The notes: generated by a model not told the origin, from the sequence alone. Positions 26,407 through 38,658 are shown, counted from the first letter of the stretch. The stretch is 64,000 bases of DNA from Breviolum minutum Mf 1.05b.01 (GCA_000507305.1 DF240142.1:1-64000), one strand, 5' to 3'. Numbers and translations are program-made.

Positions 26407-26591
26407 CTGGGGCAAACTTCACCGATAGCCAAACGAATCGGATTCATGCCGCTGAAACATGAAACTTACACTGTAAAATGGTATTTTTCTGGTTGGAATC
26501 CATCAAGCTAATTTTCCCAACCCATCTGATTCATTCCGAAAAAAAAAAAAGGTCTCCAGATAGAGGTATCCATTTTTTTCTGCCAAAAGTC

Positions 26592-26791
26592 AATGGTGAT
26601 TTCACCTGCATCCTCATAAGTCCAGGTGCAGTTACCCGCTCCAGTAGGAGTTTGATTGCAGTAGCCACCGGGTTCTCGCTCTTTACACCAATCTGTCCAC
26701 TGAGTGTAGTTTTCAGAAGGACATGGACCAGGCAGGCTGTACCAAACAGCTCCAGGATAGTAGATCTTGTAGTTGGGAAAAGGAAAATGTC
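26592..26791 (-). CDS. Cys-rich protein gene, exon 2
   Basis: A 200-bp exon after TGTACAG, with GPCPSENYTQW, PGGYCNQTPTGAGNC and YEDAGEITI. Six cysteines and several NxT/NxS sites suggest a secreted or extracellular domain; this is inference. It ends ATT|GACTTT, a GA donor that leaves phase 0. Joining to 26406 gives EITI-DELTDI. The downstream extension of the frame into a Lys-run is a shadow. Confidence 0.7.
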
Positions 26792-27647
26792 CTGTACACA
26801 TGTGACTTTTCCAAAGAGTGGATTGGAGGTTTGCAAAAAAAAGGTCGGAAACAAACAGAAAGGTGATGAATTCGTCAACTATGACCAACTCAAATAAAGC
26901 CAAAAAACACTTTGGGAACTTCAACATTTTTTTGTGCAAAGCACTCAAACATGGCTGCAGTCCAAGTATTCTCAAAGATAGTTTGTTCTTGAAAAAAGAT
27001 GAGACCTTCAAAAGGTGAAAAAAAAACATGGCAAAAAAAAAAACGGAATTTTTGGACTTTGGGAGGTTCAATCATGGGAATCGTTAAACAAAAGCCTCAG
27101 TCCCTCTGGCAGAAGTGAAAAGATCATAAGGGAGAGTTGCTGATAATGAAGATATGTTTAGAATTGTTTTGACTGATGGGTTTGGGATACATCGGATACA
27201 TCCAAATTAATCCTAGCTAAGCCCCCATCAAACCTACCTCCACCAGAAAGAAGGTTTTACCAAGGGCTTACTAAGGGACAAGCTAATGGTGCCTTAAATC
27301 CAGTTATTCCTCCGGTAGTTTTGGTTTAAAGAAAAAACACCTGAGGCATGAAACAAAATATTCGATGAATCCCATCCCCAATTTACATATGGGATTCCCA
27401 ACAAAGAGGGGAATCCCATGCATCAGACACTCCATGAAAGGCGATTTCACCAGGTAGGGACGTCATCCCTTCACAAAAACAAAAAAAAACGGGATTTGGT
27501 CTTTTTCGCTGCTCACTTGAGCCACGAAAAAAACCCTCCTACTTTCCATTATACTGGTTGGTTGATAAGGATCCTTGTAATTGTTTATCAGAATCACCAC
27601 ATAACCCCGAAAGGACCAGAGTTTTTGTCACAGCTCACCTGGTTTAC

Positions 27648-27754
27648 CTTGTTGCATGCCCAGTCCTAACTTGTTGCATCCCACAAAATAGCCATAGGTG
27701 TCCCACTCGAAGGTTTTCACCACGCTTCCATTGTGCATGCCAACGTCGAAGCTG
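27648..27754 (-). CDS. Cys-rich protein gene, exon 1 of the resolved part
   Basis: A minus-strand exon of about 107 bp with protein-like content (FEWDTYGYFVGCN). It is preceded by AG and ends CAAG|GTAAAC. The donor phase (1) fits the next exon at 26791, completing a Gly codon. From memory, this segment and the following exons resemble a dinoflagellate-specific family of Cys- and Trp-rich, probably extracytoplasmic proteins of unknown function. The 5' part of the gene lies further right and is not resolved. Confidence 0.6.
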
Positions 27755-29128
27755 CTATTAAAAGGGCCTCAACAGTTGTTGTCTTGCTCAGTTTTCCCTG
27801 ATCTCTTCCGCAAGGTTTTGGATGTTGGTGTGGTTTTTAGGTTTTTCTTCGAAAAAGTAAGCAGTATCCCAAAATCTGAACGATTTTCGAGTCAGAATCA
27901 AAGTGGAAAACAATATTTGATTTGCAAATCTTCCTGCTAACACCTGCAAATGAAAACTGCAAGATGTTTGAGCCAGAAAAATTTGAATGCTTCCAATTTG
28001 TTTAACAACTACAAAATGGCAACCATCCACTGCCCATCCAATCCCCATGTCATCCATCCTGCCATCCTCTCCTCCCAACCTTGGCAAAGTTTCGCACCGT
28101 ACTTGTCTCGACCACACCTGATGGTTTCTTCCCAAGGAGTGGAATCAATTTCATCCATCTTCCCCGAGGCCGTCGTATGCATTTTGATCAATGAACAAAC
28201 CAAGACACTCAAAAGGTCCAGTGGCTTGTCCTTTGTCAAAGGCAAGACCTCAAAGCTATAGGGAACACTTTGGCTCGGCAAAAAAACGGATTGATTGGAG
28301 CGAGGAAAAAACCTCGGTGGTTTGGCATGATTACATAGTTCATACGTAACACACAAGGATGGATTCCAGAATTTCGTACGGGAATTGCGATTAATGTATG
28401 AATGTCCCTGTGATTACATCACTAAAAAGGTCAAGCAAACCTGCATATCACGCCTTTGCGGGTGCTGTATCTCAAAGCCCGGCCCCAAAAGCAAATATGC
28501 AGCCCAAGCAGAAGTGTAAGGCCCCATTTTCGGTAAGAACAGTATTCCATCCAATGAAATCTTGCCTGTTTCAAGACAAAAGGCTCATTACAAGGGCGAT
28601 ATCACAATCCCTCCATGGAGTTTCGTGTATCTCAACTGCTTCGCCGGATTTCAGAACAAGGCAAGCAAGTATTGTTTGATGGAGGATATGTATATTATTC
28701 CCTGCAAGGATGCAAAAAAACACCACCAATCCGAAGTTCCCACTCTCTGATTCAACAATGTCGCTGGTATTTCTTTCATGTGAACAAAGGCTGCTGCTTT
28801 GTGGATAGAAAGAAATGTCGACCCAAATGAACGTGACCCAAAAAATCTCCCTGCAAATGGCGCGTGTTAGGTGAAAAGCACAGATAAACTTTGGGAGCTG
28901 CCTCAATCTTGAAACACATCAAAATCAGTTCTTCAGTTGGATCACTTGCAACACTTAGCAAATGGACGAATAAAAAATTGCCGGCCCTTTCACCATTGCC
29001 AACTGTTAAAAACTTGTTGTTCAGAGTTCTAAAACACCCAAAAATCGATCACTCACGTGGTATCACCAACAGCAAGGTGGAATCTTCCAAATTGCTTGTT
29101 TCTAGAACTTTCCAAATACAGTATGTAC

Positions 29129-29278
29129 CTTGCGGGGACCCTTCAAGAAGCTTCCGGGGAACAAATCCACTCACTGCGGCAAGAAGCGGACACCAAAGTT
29201 CATCCCCTTCTCCCAGAGTGTCGTTGGAGCACGTGTTTGCACCTCCCAAAAAACCAGGAACCACGTGTTTCATGAGAA
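29129..29278 (-). CDS. Candidate minus-strand exon
   Basis: A 150-bp block after TCACCAG, ending GCAAG|GTACAT, with a Cys-containing, Gly/Leu-rich product (NTCSNDTLGEGDELWC). It could be an upstream exon of the Cys-rich gene. The frame quality and both splice-like borders support coding; the product is not recognised. Confidence 0.45.
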
Positions 29279-29689
29279 CTGGTGAGATAACAATACTGGT
29301 GTTTGAGTCCCTACCTGTATTTAAAAAAGTAGTATCCAAAAACCCTTGTTTCATTGCTCAGGTGTGGTGACTACTGTCATGCAACATGGAGAGATGCTGA
29401 AGCATAGACAATGGACCTACCAAAATAGAGACTTTGTTTGAATGAATTTCACAGGGGGGGCTCAATTTTGAGACGCCCCCATGTACTCTTCATGGAGAAA
29501 CTCCTGCAGTAGTTGGATGGTTAAGACCCTGCAAATCAATGGGATGTGAAGCATGTCAACTATGTCAACTGACAACAGGGGTGTCGGTCAAGTTTCGCAA
29601 ATGCCACAGCTGTTACTGGTTTAGAAATCGGGCAAACCAGTCACTATCCAGAATTCAAAACATCCATGGGTATCCTATTTTTAAGAGAT

Positions 29690-29985
29690 CAATACATCTC
29701 AGATGGTGCAAGACTTCTTCCATCAGAAGGAGATTCTGAGCTACCAAAAGCTCCTCAGTCTCAGCGGGATCCCTTTTCTGCCCCCCATCAAATCCACTCT
29801 GACCAATTTGCTTGCCTTCAGTCGAATGATTTTCCTTAGCGCTCCGTGAAACAGCAAAACGAATGGAAAAACACATGCCATGCCATGAAGAGAAGCTGTG
29901 CCTACTGACAATGGCTTCGCAGATCCACTTCCGCTGAAAGCGGCGTGGAATTCATGAAAGAAGCCCATTGAAACAAATCGCAACC
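29690..29985 (-). CDS. Candidate minus-strand coding block
   Basis: Two overlapping minus-strand frames look protein-like: one Gln/Glu-rich and helical (AETEELLVAQNLLLMEEVLHH), the other with a hydrophobic MACVFPFVLLFHGAL stretch like a signal peptide. Only one can be used at each point and I cannot decide the switch. Confidence 0.3.
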
Positions 29986-30589
29986 TTTGTAAAGGTTGTT
30001 GTGTTCTCACATGCTTTTGCAAATCATCCTACAAAAAGAACGTCAGAGGGTTTCAATGGTTGTAAGTGTCCCAAGCTACCATAGACACATCTGATAGTTG
30101 AATCAACAGAAACAGCAAGTTTTCAAAACTAAGTGGTGATTGTCAACGGTTTAACCCCCAACTTTTGTGGTGAACATCAACAACAAAAAAGTTGGGAAAG
30201 CACAATTTGATCCGAAAGCATCTTTACAACAACTCATCACAGTTCTGTACAAATTATACGGCTCCCCTTGGATTGAGACGCGGCTACAATGACTTCCAGT
30301 GATTCATCTTTTTTTCCAGTCAATATCAAGACATCTGAAAATCTCATGCTTGAATTTGGTGGTTTTTTTATTCGCGGGACCTAGTTCTAGGCAAATTTCA
30401 CCAAGTGATTTCCATCCCCACATCCAACAAATGTCTTTTGGATAGGCTGCTCACCACCAACTGAGCCACGAAGGAAACCTCATAATCCGATCCCATGCAA
30501 TCCTAATTAGTCACAAACAAGATTCGCAGCTATATCAAAAATAATCCTCATGATAGAAGGGTAAGATTTCAATGATTCATCCCTTCTTA

Positions 30590-30760
30590 TCAATTCTAAA
30601 ACAACCCAACCAAGTTGGCACCCTGTTTTGCCAGCACCAAAAATTCCAGTAAAGCTTCGTGATCCCAAACTTCCGTGGGGTTCGCTCCACCACTTCATTG
30701 TGAAGGTACCACAAGACACCCGGCAAATTCGCAGCATTCACATTCCTCATGAACTTCACA
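30590..30760 (-). CDS. Candidate minus-strand coding block
   Basis: An open minus-strand frame rich in aromatic residues (LPGVLWYLHNEVVE) with no recognised family. The borders are approximate. The support is frame quality and agreement in strand with its neighbours. Confidence 0.3.
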
Positions 30761-31639
30761 CTGATTTTGGGGGGGAGCCACTGTGATGGGAGACATTCTC
30801 TCCGGAGCAACAAAGAACCGAAGAGACTTCAATTGTAAAAAAATAGATATATACTCAATGTATATATATATATATATAGATTTATACATCCTGTTGGAAT
30901 CAAACAAAACCAAACAATCCTCGCTTGAAGAGGGTATTGGGATGGTCCAATGAAGGATTTGAAGCAGATGAGGCCCCGATCAAAAGGGTTGAAGAAAAGC
31001 ACTTCGTTTTAAGCAAAGCACTTTTTGACTCTGTTCATGGATTTCCTTCAGATTAACCTTCGCACTCAGGAAGCAATCCTTTAAGAAACTCAGAAAATCA
31101 AAAAAAAAGAAAAACGTCGAGCACGTACATCATACATCATCTCACATCCCTAAAACTTCAAATAGCCACCAACAAGAACAGATGCACATTTTTTGGGACC
31201 AGATCACTCAAAGTTAGCAGCATTGAAGCTATACGACTTCATCATCACCAAGTGTCATTGGTGGATACACCTCATCCGAAACTGCTCGGTACATGTAGAA
31301 GGTGAAGAGCGGAGCGGGGCTGTCGTGAAACCTTGATTTTGCGCGGGCTAAAAAAAAACTCGAAAAGAAACTTGGAGGATCATCCGCGTTAGTAGCCATT
31401 TGCAAGGGGAAGAACCGCTGTTAGGGGACTTACTAACCATGCTTATTAACCATTTACTACTTGGGATGATCCCCCAAGAACCCCCCCGAAGTGTAACAGT
31501 TCGGCCCCTGAAAAGTCACCAGGCCCCAAAAGGAAAGGATCGTCTTCCAACCACCATTTTTTCAGGGGCGAGCTGTTGAACTTCGGGGGTGTATCTGGAT
31601 TCTGTTGACCAGGTGAAAATCTGTCGCTTGTTCTTCATT

Positions 31640-31790
31640 GAAAGTTTAAAATCACCCAAACTTTGATCTGTTCTGGGTATCAGTTCTATAACTGCAACAA
31701 TCAAATCAAACAAGTCCTTTTGAGATGGATCTGGGCAAATTATTAGAAGCATCCTCAAGTAGATCGAATATGTATGATTGAAGTATCCCC
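31640..31790 (-). CDS. Candidate minus-strand coding block
   Basis: A helical, Leu/Ile-rich frame (IYLRMLLIICPDPSQK, DLFDLIVAVIEL) on the minus strand. The borders are approximate and no family is recognised. Confidence 0.35.
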
Positions 31791-31841
31791 CAGAGGAAAC
31801 TGAATTTAACAATTGAAACTGTACCTTATTCTATGTACTCC

Positions 31842-31939
31842 AGGATGATGAGATTTAATGACTGCCAACCAGAAGTGTTGCAAGCCATTTTGTGAAGATA
31901 ATTCTGATCACCCAACACCAAACGATTCCGCGGGGCCCA
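31842..31939 (-). CDS. Candidate minus-strand exon
   Basis: Preceded by a good acceptor (TTTCTTTGCAG), this block reads WAPRNRLVLGDQNYLHKM and on to LNLIIL. The 3' border is not clear. The acceptor and the amino acid mix make a real exon likely; the function is unknown. Confidence 0.4.
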
Positions 31940-32633
31940 CTGCAAAGAAATTTGCTCAGTTGGATCGCAACGACCCATAGACGATTGCGGTTCAGAAAAA
32001 TAAAATTGGAATCATGCAACTGAAAGGCAAAAATCATTGTGATTTGTGCATGTTTTGGGTTTCAAGTTCAAGTGTTGCCAGACTTCTCTCAAATATCTTC
32101 CCCAACCCCAACAAAAAAAGACTGAAAATGGAGCACCTTCAAAAGGAAATCAAAGAAATCATAGCAGCCCCCCTTAATTTCCACATCAACATTCGCAAGC
32201 AATCCTAGCCACATGATGTCATTGCTCCAGATGGGACGTGTATCTTTGGTGGAGGTCGTTGTACCTCAGAACTTCAAAATTGGGCGCAGTAGCTGTCCAA
32301 AATGAAGGCAAACTCATGTCTGAACAAGAAATGGATATGTCTCAAACTCGGGACCCGCAAATCTCCCCAACCATGATCATTTTTGTGGTGAAAACTGATG
32401 AATTTTTTCGGCCCTAATTTTGAGACAGACTATTTTTGTGTTTTTTTAAGTGATATTTACGGGGAAGAAAGTGATACGCTGCATGGATGGCTGTCTAGAA
32501 GGGCCACTGGCAGTCACAAAGTTGATTGTGCATTTCTCAACATCTTATACTTGATTGTTAAGCCATCCATCTGGAAAAAAAATATCATGAATTTAATTCA
32601 TATTTCCCCAGGAGTGAAAAAAAACAACTTTTG

Positions 32634-32866
32634 TTGAACTGTCGTCCAGTCTTCCAATAACTTGAACTGCAGCTCCAGATGCTGGTAGTTCTTGTGCTAG
32701 TTATGCTCGTGTACGTCGAAGTGGAAATGGTGAAATTGCTGGTTGTTGTTGAAGTCAATGTCCTTGTGGTTAGTGTGGTACTTGTCAGTGTCCCTCGGAT
32801 GCTAGTAGTGATAGTCTCTTCCTCCTCATCGGTGCTGTTGTCCAAAACATCATCCTCTGGGCTACC
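32634..32866 (-). CDS. Candidate exon for a Thr/Ser-rich stalk
   Basis: After ATGCCAG the minus strand encodes an acidic start (SPEDDVLDNSTDEEEE) and then about 45 residues dominated by Thr and Ser, like an O-glycosylated linker. The composition is not a simple DNA repeat, since codons vary, so it is more likely coding than satellite. The 3' border is unclear. Confidence 0.4.
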
Positions 32867-33424
32867 TGGCATGTGGTCAAACTACGTTTTCAGTCCAGAG
32901 GAGCTGTCTAGTCTAGTTTGGGATGAATATCCAGAGAGCTGTCGTCTGGTCTTTAAGTGTTGAAGTTGTCTGTGCATACTTCACAGAACTTTTGCCTGTT
33001 TTGTTTCTTCAAGGCATCTTGTCCTTCTTGACATGTCAAATGGGAAAGGTCTTGTCCAAATTCAAAAAAGGGATGTGAACCGCAAAAAGCAAACTCTGCT
33101 CCATACCATTTTTCTGGTTGGGTTAGTTAGTAGTCTACAATCCCATGGTGGGCTACGATAAGTCAAAAATAAAAAGGGTAGTTAAAGTATGTTGTCTTCA
33201 TTTGAAAGTGCCCTTTTCAGCAGCAGTTTTGTCTCAATCTTCCAGACCTGTGGGAAAGGGCCAGATGACTAAACAAACATGTAAGAATCTTCACCCTAAG
33301 CTAAATCATGGTGAAGATTTGCAAGTTGTCTAGAAGTACGGTCTTTTGAACACAAGAACAAAATCAACCCAAAGATAGACAAAAAAAAACGTTCCAATCT
33401 CACAACCCTATTGGTGTTGTCTTT

Positions 33425-33520
33425 CTTTAACCAAAAACGGCTAACAAGGACTCCATCATGGACCAAAAATTCAACATTTCCACCAAGGATTTCACCGCCA
33501 AAAATGACTCAAAACCCACC
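33425..33520 (-). CDS. Candidate minus-strand coding block
   Basis: A short helical frame (GFESFLAVKSLVEMLNFW) that ends at a stop near 33427. It may be a terminal exon. Support is from frame quality only. Confidence 0.25.
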
Positions 33521-33674
33521 GAGTAGGCGGGTTTTTTCCAACAAATTTTGAAGGCCCGTTTTTTGTTTGGCGGGGGGTCTCTATAGGAGGAAACAAAAAC
33601 GCAACAGGTGACGTCATTGTTGATCACTTTCGGCTGAAGTAGCAGTGACCATGTCTGGATTCAAATTTAAAATC

Positions 33675-33812
33675 GCCAAAGGATTCAGGTACCTAATTTG
33701 GAGGTACTGTACCTTATAAGGCTGTTGTAAGGGTGTGGATTCCCTTAGGTAGGCCTTACATACTGCTTACATGAGTGAGTACCTCCATTTTAGGTACCTG
33801 AACATGTTGGTG
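33675..33812. mobile_element. Palindromic short element, family B, copy 2
   Basis: About 138 bp with the same arms (CAGGTACCTAATTTGGAGGT; CCTCCATTTTAGGTACCTG) and the same loop core (CCTTATAAGGCTGTTG) as 10391-10519. Arm substitutions show that the two copies diverged separately. Confidence 0.7.
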
Positions 33813-34398
33813 ATAGAATCTTTCAGAACAAGTTTCTGTATAAGCTACGGGGCCTAGGGGATATCCGTCACTGGTTCCTTTTGTACCGAAGACTTCTTGG
33901 CCTGAAAGACCACCACGAAGTCGAGGTTCTGCAGCACTTAGGCACCTCAAAAATACAACGTGATTTTGAGCACTGAGCAGTGGTAACAACAAACATTTGG
34001 GTGTTACAACCATCCGTTTGGTGCCATGAACCCTCTGAAAAAACATACCATGAATGAAAACAAGCGATTTCCCACCAAAACGCAAGTCACAAGCATAGAT
34101 TGTTCAATCTTCACATGGCCAACCTTCTGTACATCGAACGTTTTTGACCCAACAAACCTGTGATGCTGCTCAACTAGACACGGATGTTAGTGAATTATGT
34201 GACTTTTTTTGGCTCTTTCACCAACCTGCAATGTCAATGTCATGTCATTGCGGGAGGATCCAAGCCGTCCCAACTAGTGATGCAACCCACTCATGGGGAC
34301 CAAAGAGTTCACCCTTCCGAGAAATAGTGGGCCTTTAAGGGATTTAAAATATTATTGTTATGTATATATAGACATACTGTAGTTCTACATATACATCT

Positions 34399-34399
34399 G

Positions 34400-34434
<35 letters not shown>
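34399..34434. repeat. (TA)n(TG)n microsatellite
   Basis: About nine TA units pass directly into about nine TG units. Confidence 0.9.
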
Positions 34435-34569
34435 TGTTTTTGTTCCCTTAAGGCCAGCTATTTCGTAGAAACTGTGGGCAACTGGATGATGAGATGCACA
34501 TCTCCTGTGACTGATTTTTGTTCATGGTATCCTCAATAAAAACAACACCGGGAGTTTATGACGAACTGT

Positions 34570-34755
34570 TCAAACACTGATGTCTCCCAATAGCACTGCT
34601 CCAAGAAGTTTTTTCCACATGGCAGTCACGACTGAGAAGTCCCACGCTAGAAGGAGCAGGCATTGAACATCTATTCTCATCTCCTGCAGTTTTTCACAAA
34701 ACCATGAGAACCCAAAAGGATCATCAATTCGTAGTTCCAATTGGTGCGTCAACAT
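34570..34755 (-). CDS. Candidate minus-strand coding block
   Basis: A protein-like frame (DDPFGFSWFCEKLQEMRIDV, then LLLLAWDFSVVTAMW) with helical and hydrophobic character. No family is recognised and the borders are approximate. Confidence 0.35.
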   Translation of the reverse strand: MLTHQLELRIDDPFGFSWFCEKLQEMRIDVQCLLLLAWDFSVVTAMWKKLLGAVLLGDISV

Positions 34756-35644
34756 TTTGACTGTCTAACTAGGATGTTGAGCAGTAAATATGTGCACAAC
34801 ATGGTTTTGGAGATGATTGGTAAGGATAAAAAAACGTGACACGTGTAACATAGGTTTAGGTAGAGATAGGCCACTGACTGCAAGAACTGTAGGATGTGTG
34901 CATACACAAACATGTTTAAACCAATCATTTCAAATTCATTTTTTCCCAAGGTCCCAGCCCCACCTTGAACCCACCTTGACCCGGGCGTGCTTGTGACGCC
35001 GATACGAATATAGCTTAAGGATTAGCGGCTGAGTAGGAAGAAGCAACGTTGAAGTTTATTCTCTAAGTATTCAAAAATGTAGCGGACAGGAATGATATGA
35101 ACTACCTGATTTCGTCCAACCAACAACTGTTGGTGTATGTATTTACATACCAAGGAACACTTACATTTGCATGATTCACAAGTTTTTTTCGGAAGCAATT
35201 GCGACTGGGTACATCGATACCTTTCCAATTCGCCTTCAATGTGAAACAACATGTTGTGGTGGAAACAAAAGTGCATTGTGAAACCGTTTTTGTTCAAAAA
35301 AACATGAAAAACAAAATCGAAAAACACAACGTTCATTGACTTCCGCACAAGTTTCTGGAATGAATTAATCGGACAAACGAAACAAAATCATTGTTTTTCG
35401 AGCAAAATTCCGAATGACTCCCAGAAATTTGGTCCACAATACGCGGACAAGGACACAGCCAGCACACCATGCACACCATTGAAAAAATCAGATGATGTCA
35501 AGAACTCCACTGCAAAACGCATGCTTTTTTAGTCAACCTAATCAAGAGAACAGAGTGAAACTAGCAGGAATTTGTGACAGCATGTTGTTTTAGGTTGCAA
35601 AAAATTCGCATGTTTTTTACATACTCTTCTAAACTACTTCTTTC

Positions 35645-35840
35645 CTACACGTTTTTCTTCTTAGATGCCGGATCACCATTAAGCACTCTCGGTCGGTGGA
35701 TCGTCCATAGACCAAGCGGGAAAACAGCAAAACGGCTTAAAGGAGAGGAAGCAGCAATAACAATCAAAAAAAAAAGGGCAAAGTCCAATAACCCATAACT
35801 AATGATCATAGCCTCATCATATGGTGTCGAAGTGCCAATA
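35645..35840 (-). CDS. Candidate coding block with a membrane segment
   Basis: A minus-strand frame with one strong hydrophobic segment (LLDFALFFLIVIAASSPLS) followed by a basic C-terminal end and a stop at 35645. Upstream on the strand it runs into the CA/AAC microsatellite, so the real exon probably begins near 35840. A single-span membrane protein end is possible. Confidence 0.3.
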
Positions 35841-35903
35841 GCGCGAGACAGGACGCATAGAGCAACCAAAGGCAAGCATGGAAACAAACAACCACCGCCA
35901 CAA

Positions 35904-36018
<115 letters not shown>

Positions 36019-37301
36019 TCAAAACGTCATTCTTAATGCGAACACACCACGTCTCACGCATAATTTTGGAGTTGTGTACTTCACAACAGTTACGTCTCCA
36101 CACCATTATATCGCTGCATAAAGCCACAGCTGTTGCTGTACGCTGCTTGCGTGCCACGAAGAGTCGTCAGTTTCAGGGAATGCCTTCAAGTATCTGAAAA
36201 TGGCATCTTCAAAACACAGCTCGCTCCAAGGAATGAGGGTCTTATCTGGTAACAGGGAAGAAAGTAGAAGGAGGATTCAGACTGGTGTGATGATGGAGAA
36301 CCAAGCAGAAAAGAAAAACTGATAGCAAGTGGGTCCAAGGTCCGCAATGACGTCATCTCTAGGACAACCAGAATTGCAGACACACAGAGTGCAATTGCTC
36401 TTCACATTCTTTTGAGTGCCTCATAAATATCCTTTAAAGAGCGAGACCTTAGATTTGTCCGTTTCATGTAGTTTCATGACTGTTTTTTTTTTGGTCGGTG
36501 CCGTGCGCGCTTGAAGCTCAGACGGTCATCAATACGTTTTGTTTTGATTGACAATTCCCCCGTATGAGAGAAAAAGTCAGACAAAAACCTAGGTGTCACC
36601 AACAAACATGTAGTTTCATGACTGAAGAGCAAACGGCCCGAAACACGTACTCTGCAGCTTGCAACCAAAGAAAGCGACCAGACGTAAAAAATATTCGATT
36701 AAAAGCAACTGGCTGCTGTCTAATAGTGCTGATGATCCAGATGTGCTCAAACTGAAAAGAAAATGCTTGGGTCTATCCCGGCGGAGCGCAGTCAGCTAGA
36801 TGGTGTCACAGACGCAATGGCCACAATTAAAAGTTGATGAGATGCAAGTGAAAACTGGCAAAAAAGGTGAAACTAATCGCCTCTCTCAGCCTCACAGCAT
36901 CTCTTCAGCACGAACATTCTCTTTCTTGCCCCGGAATGCATGCAGAAAGCTCTTAATGTCCTGGGTCAATGCGCTCATTGACATTTGTAACACAGCATCC
37001 ACTCTAGAGATTGCTCCTACCATGCCTAGACTTCTTTGTGTGCAGGTCCACGGTATGCTTTTTTTCACAGAGATTCTTTGCGCTGCCCCTAGCAGCCTTG
37101 TTGAATAGCAGCGAATCTGGTTGAACACGTAACTTCCCAGTTGGAGCCACTGTGCACATACGGTCAGTCAATTCCAGCTCAGCTTGACCTCTATTTATAC
37201 ATTCAGCTTGACCTCAATCTATAGATTCTTGCAGTCTGCGCCGTTCTTTACGAAAGGTCTTTTCGGTGATCACCACTATGAGAGTCTTTCTGCAAGGTGA
37301 G
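36019..37301. other. Unassigned sequence left of the leader relics
   Basis: Scattered short frames on both strands with no recognised product. Small local duplications occur. It may be decayed retroposed sequence, on the evidence of the adjacent leader relics. Confidence 0.4.
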
Positions 37302-37336
37302 TTATAGGTTCTTTGCAAGGTGAGTTATAGGTTCTT
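37290..37336. repeat. 22-bp tandem duplication
   Basis: TGCAAGGTGAGTTATAGGTT occurs twice in tandem. It contains an AAG|GTGAGT donor-like site. A similar small duplication (CATTCAGCTTGACCTC type) lies at 37175-37225. Confidence 0.7.
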
Positions 37337-37757
37337 TTGCGACAACATGAAGTAAATCTGCTAGTTTACGACCAGGCAGCAATGCCAACCGCCAGAAGCG
37401 CTCTGTCATGCAGCTGAACACTTTTAGGAGAAAACATCGCAAAGGATGCCTTCTTACAGCACAGCATAGCGTTCCAAAACAGCTTTTCATCCAGCTCAAG
37501 CCAGGTTACTCCACTGCTAACATTGAGCACCAGCATGACTGCTATGGTGATTCGTGCTGTTGATCTAGCGACTCTTCGTGATGGAGTCGCTGTGCACACA
37601 TGTCCCACCTAGATTCGATTCAATCTAGAACCAACCTAAAAGGTGGCGAGCTAGAGAGAATAAAAGCAAAAGAGAAGACCGAGGCCGCCCTACGCACCGC
37701 TTTGAACCTAGTGTCTTTCGTGTACTAACCACTATTGTGGACTTTCACTACTGGACA
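37302..37757 (-). pseudogene. Possible retroposed gene fragment after the leader relics
   Basis: This is the minus-strand sequence directly downstream of the tandem leader relics, where a retroposed cDNA should lie. It holds a protein-like frame of about 80 codons (about 37608-37366, start not certain) with no family that I recognise. A second minus-strand frame at 36892-37128 has a faintly similar hydrophobic pattern. A 22-bp duplication (37290-37336) lies at its end. No poly(A) trace was found. The assignment rests on the leader relics, not on the protein. Confidence 0.3.
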
Positions 37758-37806
37758 CTTGAGTCAATTGGCTTGAGCCAATCAGCTTGAGCCAAAGGGG
37801 TTACGG
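37758..37806 (-). repeat. Three tandem relics of the dinoflagellate spliced leader
   Basis: On the minus strand the 21 bases from 37806 to 37786 read CCGTAACCCCTTTGGCTCAAG, 18 of 21 identical to the conserved dinoflagellate spliced leader (CCGTAGCCATTTTGGCTCAAG). Two 14-base copies follow directly, CTGATTGGCTCAAG (37785-37772) and CCAATTGACTCAAG (37771-37758). A full leader followed by truncated, older copies is the known signature of mRNAs that were trans-spliced, reverse transcribed, reinserted and trans-spliced again. The match to the leader is from memory of the published consensus. Confidence 0.8.
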
Positions 37807-38658
37807 ATCCACCGGATCTTCCAAGTGCCGCCGCCGTTCTCTACCAGCTCGGTCTCCAAGAAATGCTTTCTTCTACCATCCTTCAATGCTTCACTCTTAA
37901 TACCAAAAGCAGTGAAAGCCAACATGTCTTTTCGTTTCTAGGTCTTTGTCCGTGGGAGGTTAACGCGTCTCGGTCTTGCAGAACATTAAGTATATGAGTT
38001 GATTCGGATTTTCCTTTGAACATAATTGGCGGTATCAACTGTAAGTTGTGATTGCTGTGAGAGTCTGAGCTTTCTTTCTCGTCTCGATTGGTCAGAACTG
38101 TTTGTAGTGTTTTGATTGTGTATTCGAAAGGTTTCTTGTTTTCTTTTCGTTTCTTGTTTTCTGTCTCTAACCCATCTTCATACTGTTGTCCATTTTTTCC
38201 TGGATGCTGCATGGCCAACGGGTTCGTTGTCGACCTCGATGGAAGGAAATCCGCATACTCACCGCTTCGCAGACCTTGCACTCCACGCTTCCGGCCACCG
38301 TGGCGCAGCGACGCTTCGCAACGCCCTTCATCTTGTCAGATCTACTAGACCATGAGCTATCCAATGCTCGCTTCATCCTCGGCTACAAGAGGGCGCTTCT
38401 CATCTCATCACGTCGCCTCACCCAATTGCCCGGAAGCACTGTTTTGATCTTTAGCGGCAAACTCAGTCTTCCACTCTGCGTCCAGCCCACCGTCCAACAC
38501 CAAGAGGACCAACCGAAGGCTGTCACTGAAGCTAAAACGTCCTTTCACAGAGCCAAGGAGACCGATAGCCACATGCTCCAGCAGAATTGCAGTCTGACAT
38601 GCCCGCACTTTCCTCCTTCGGCCATTGTGGAGGCACTACAAGACTATGTCACGCATTA

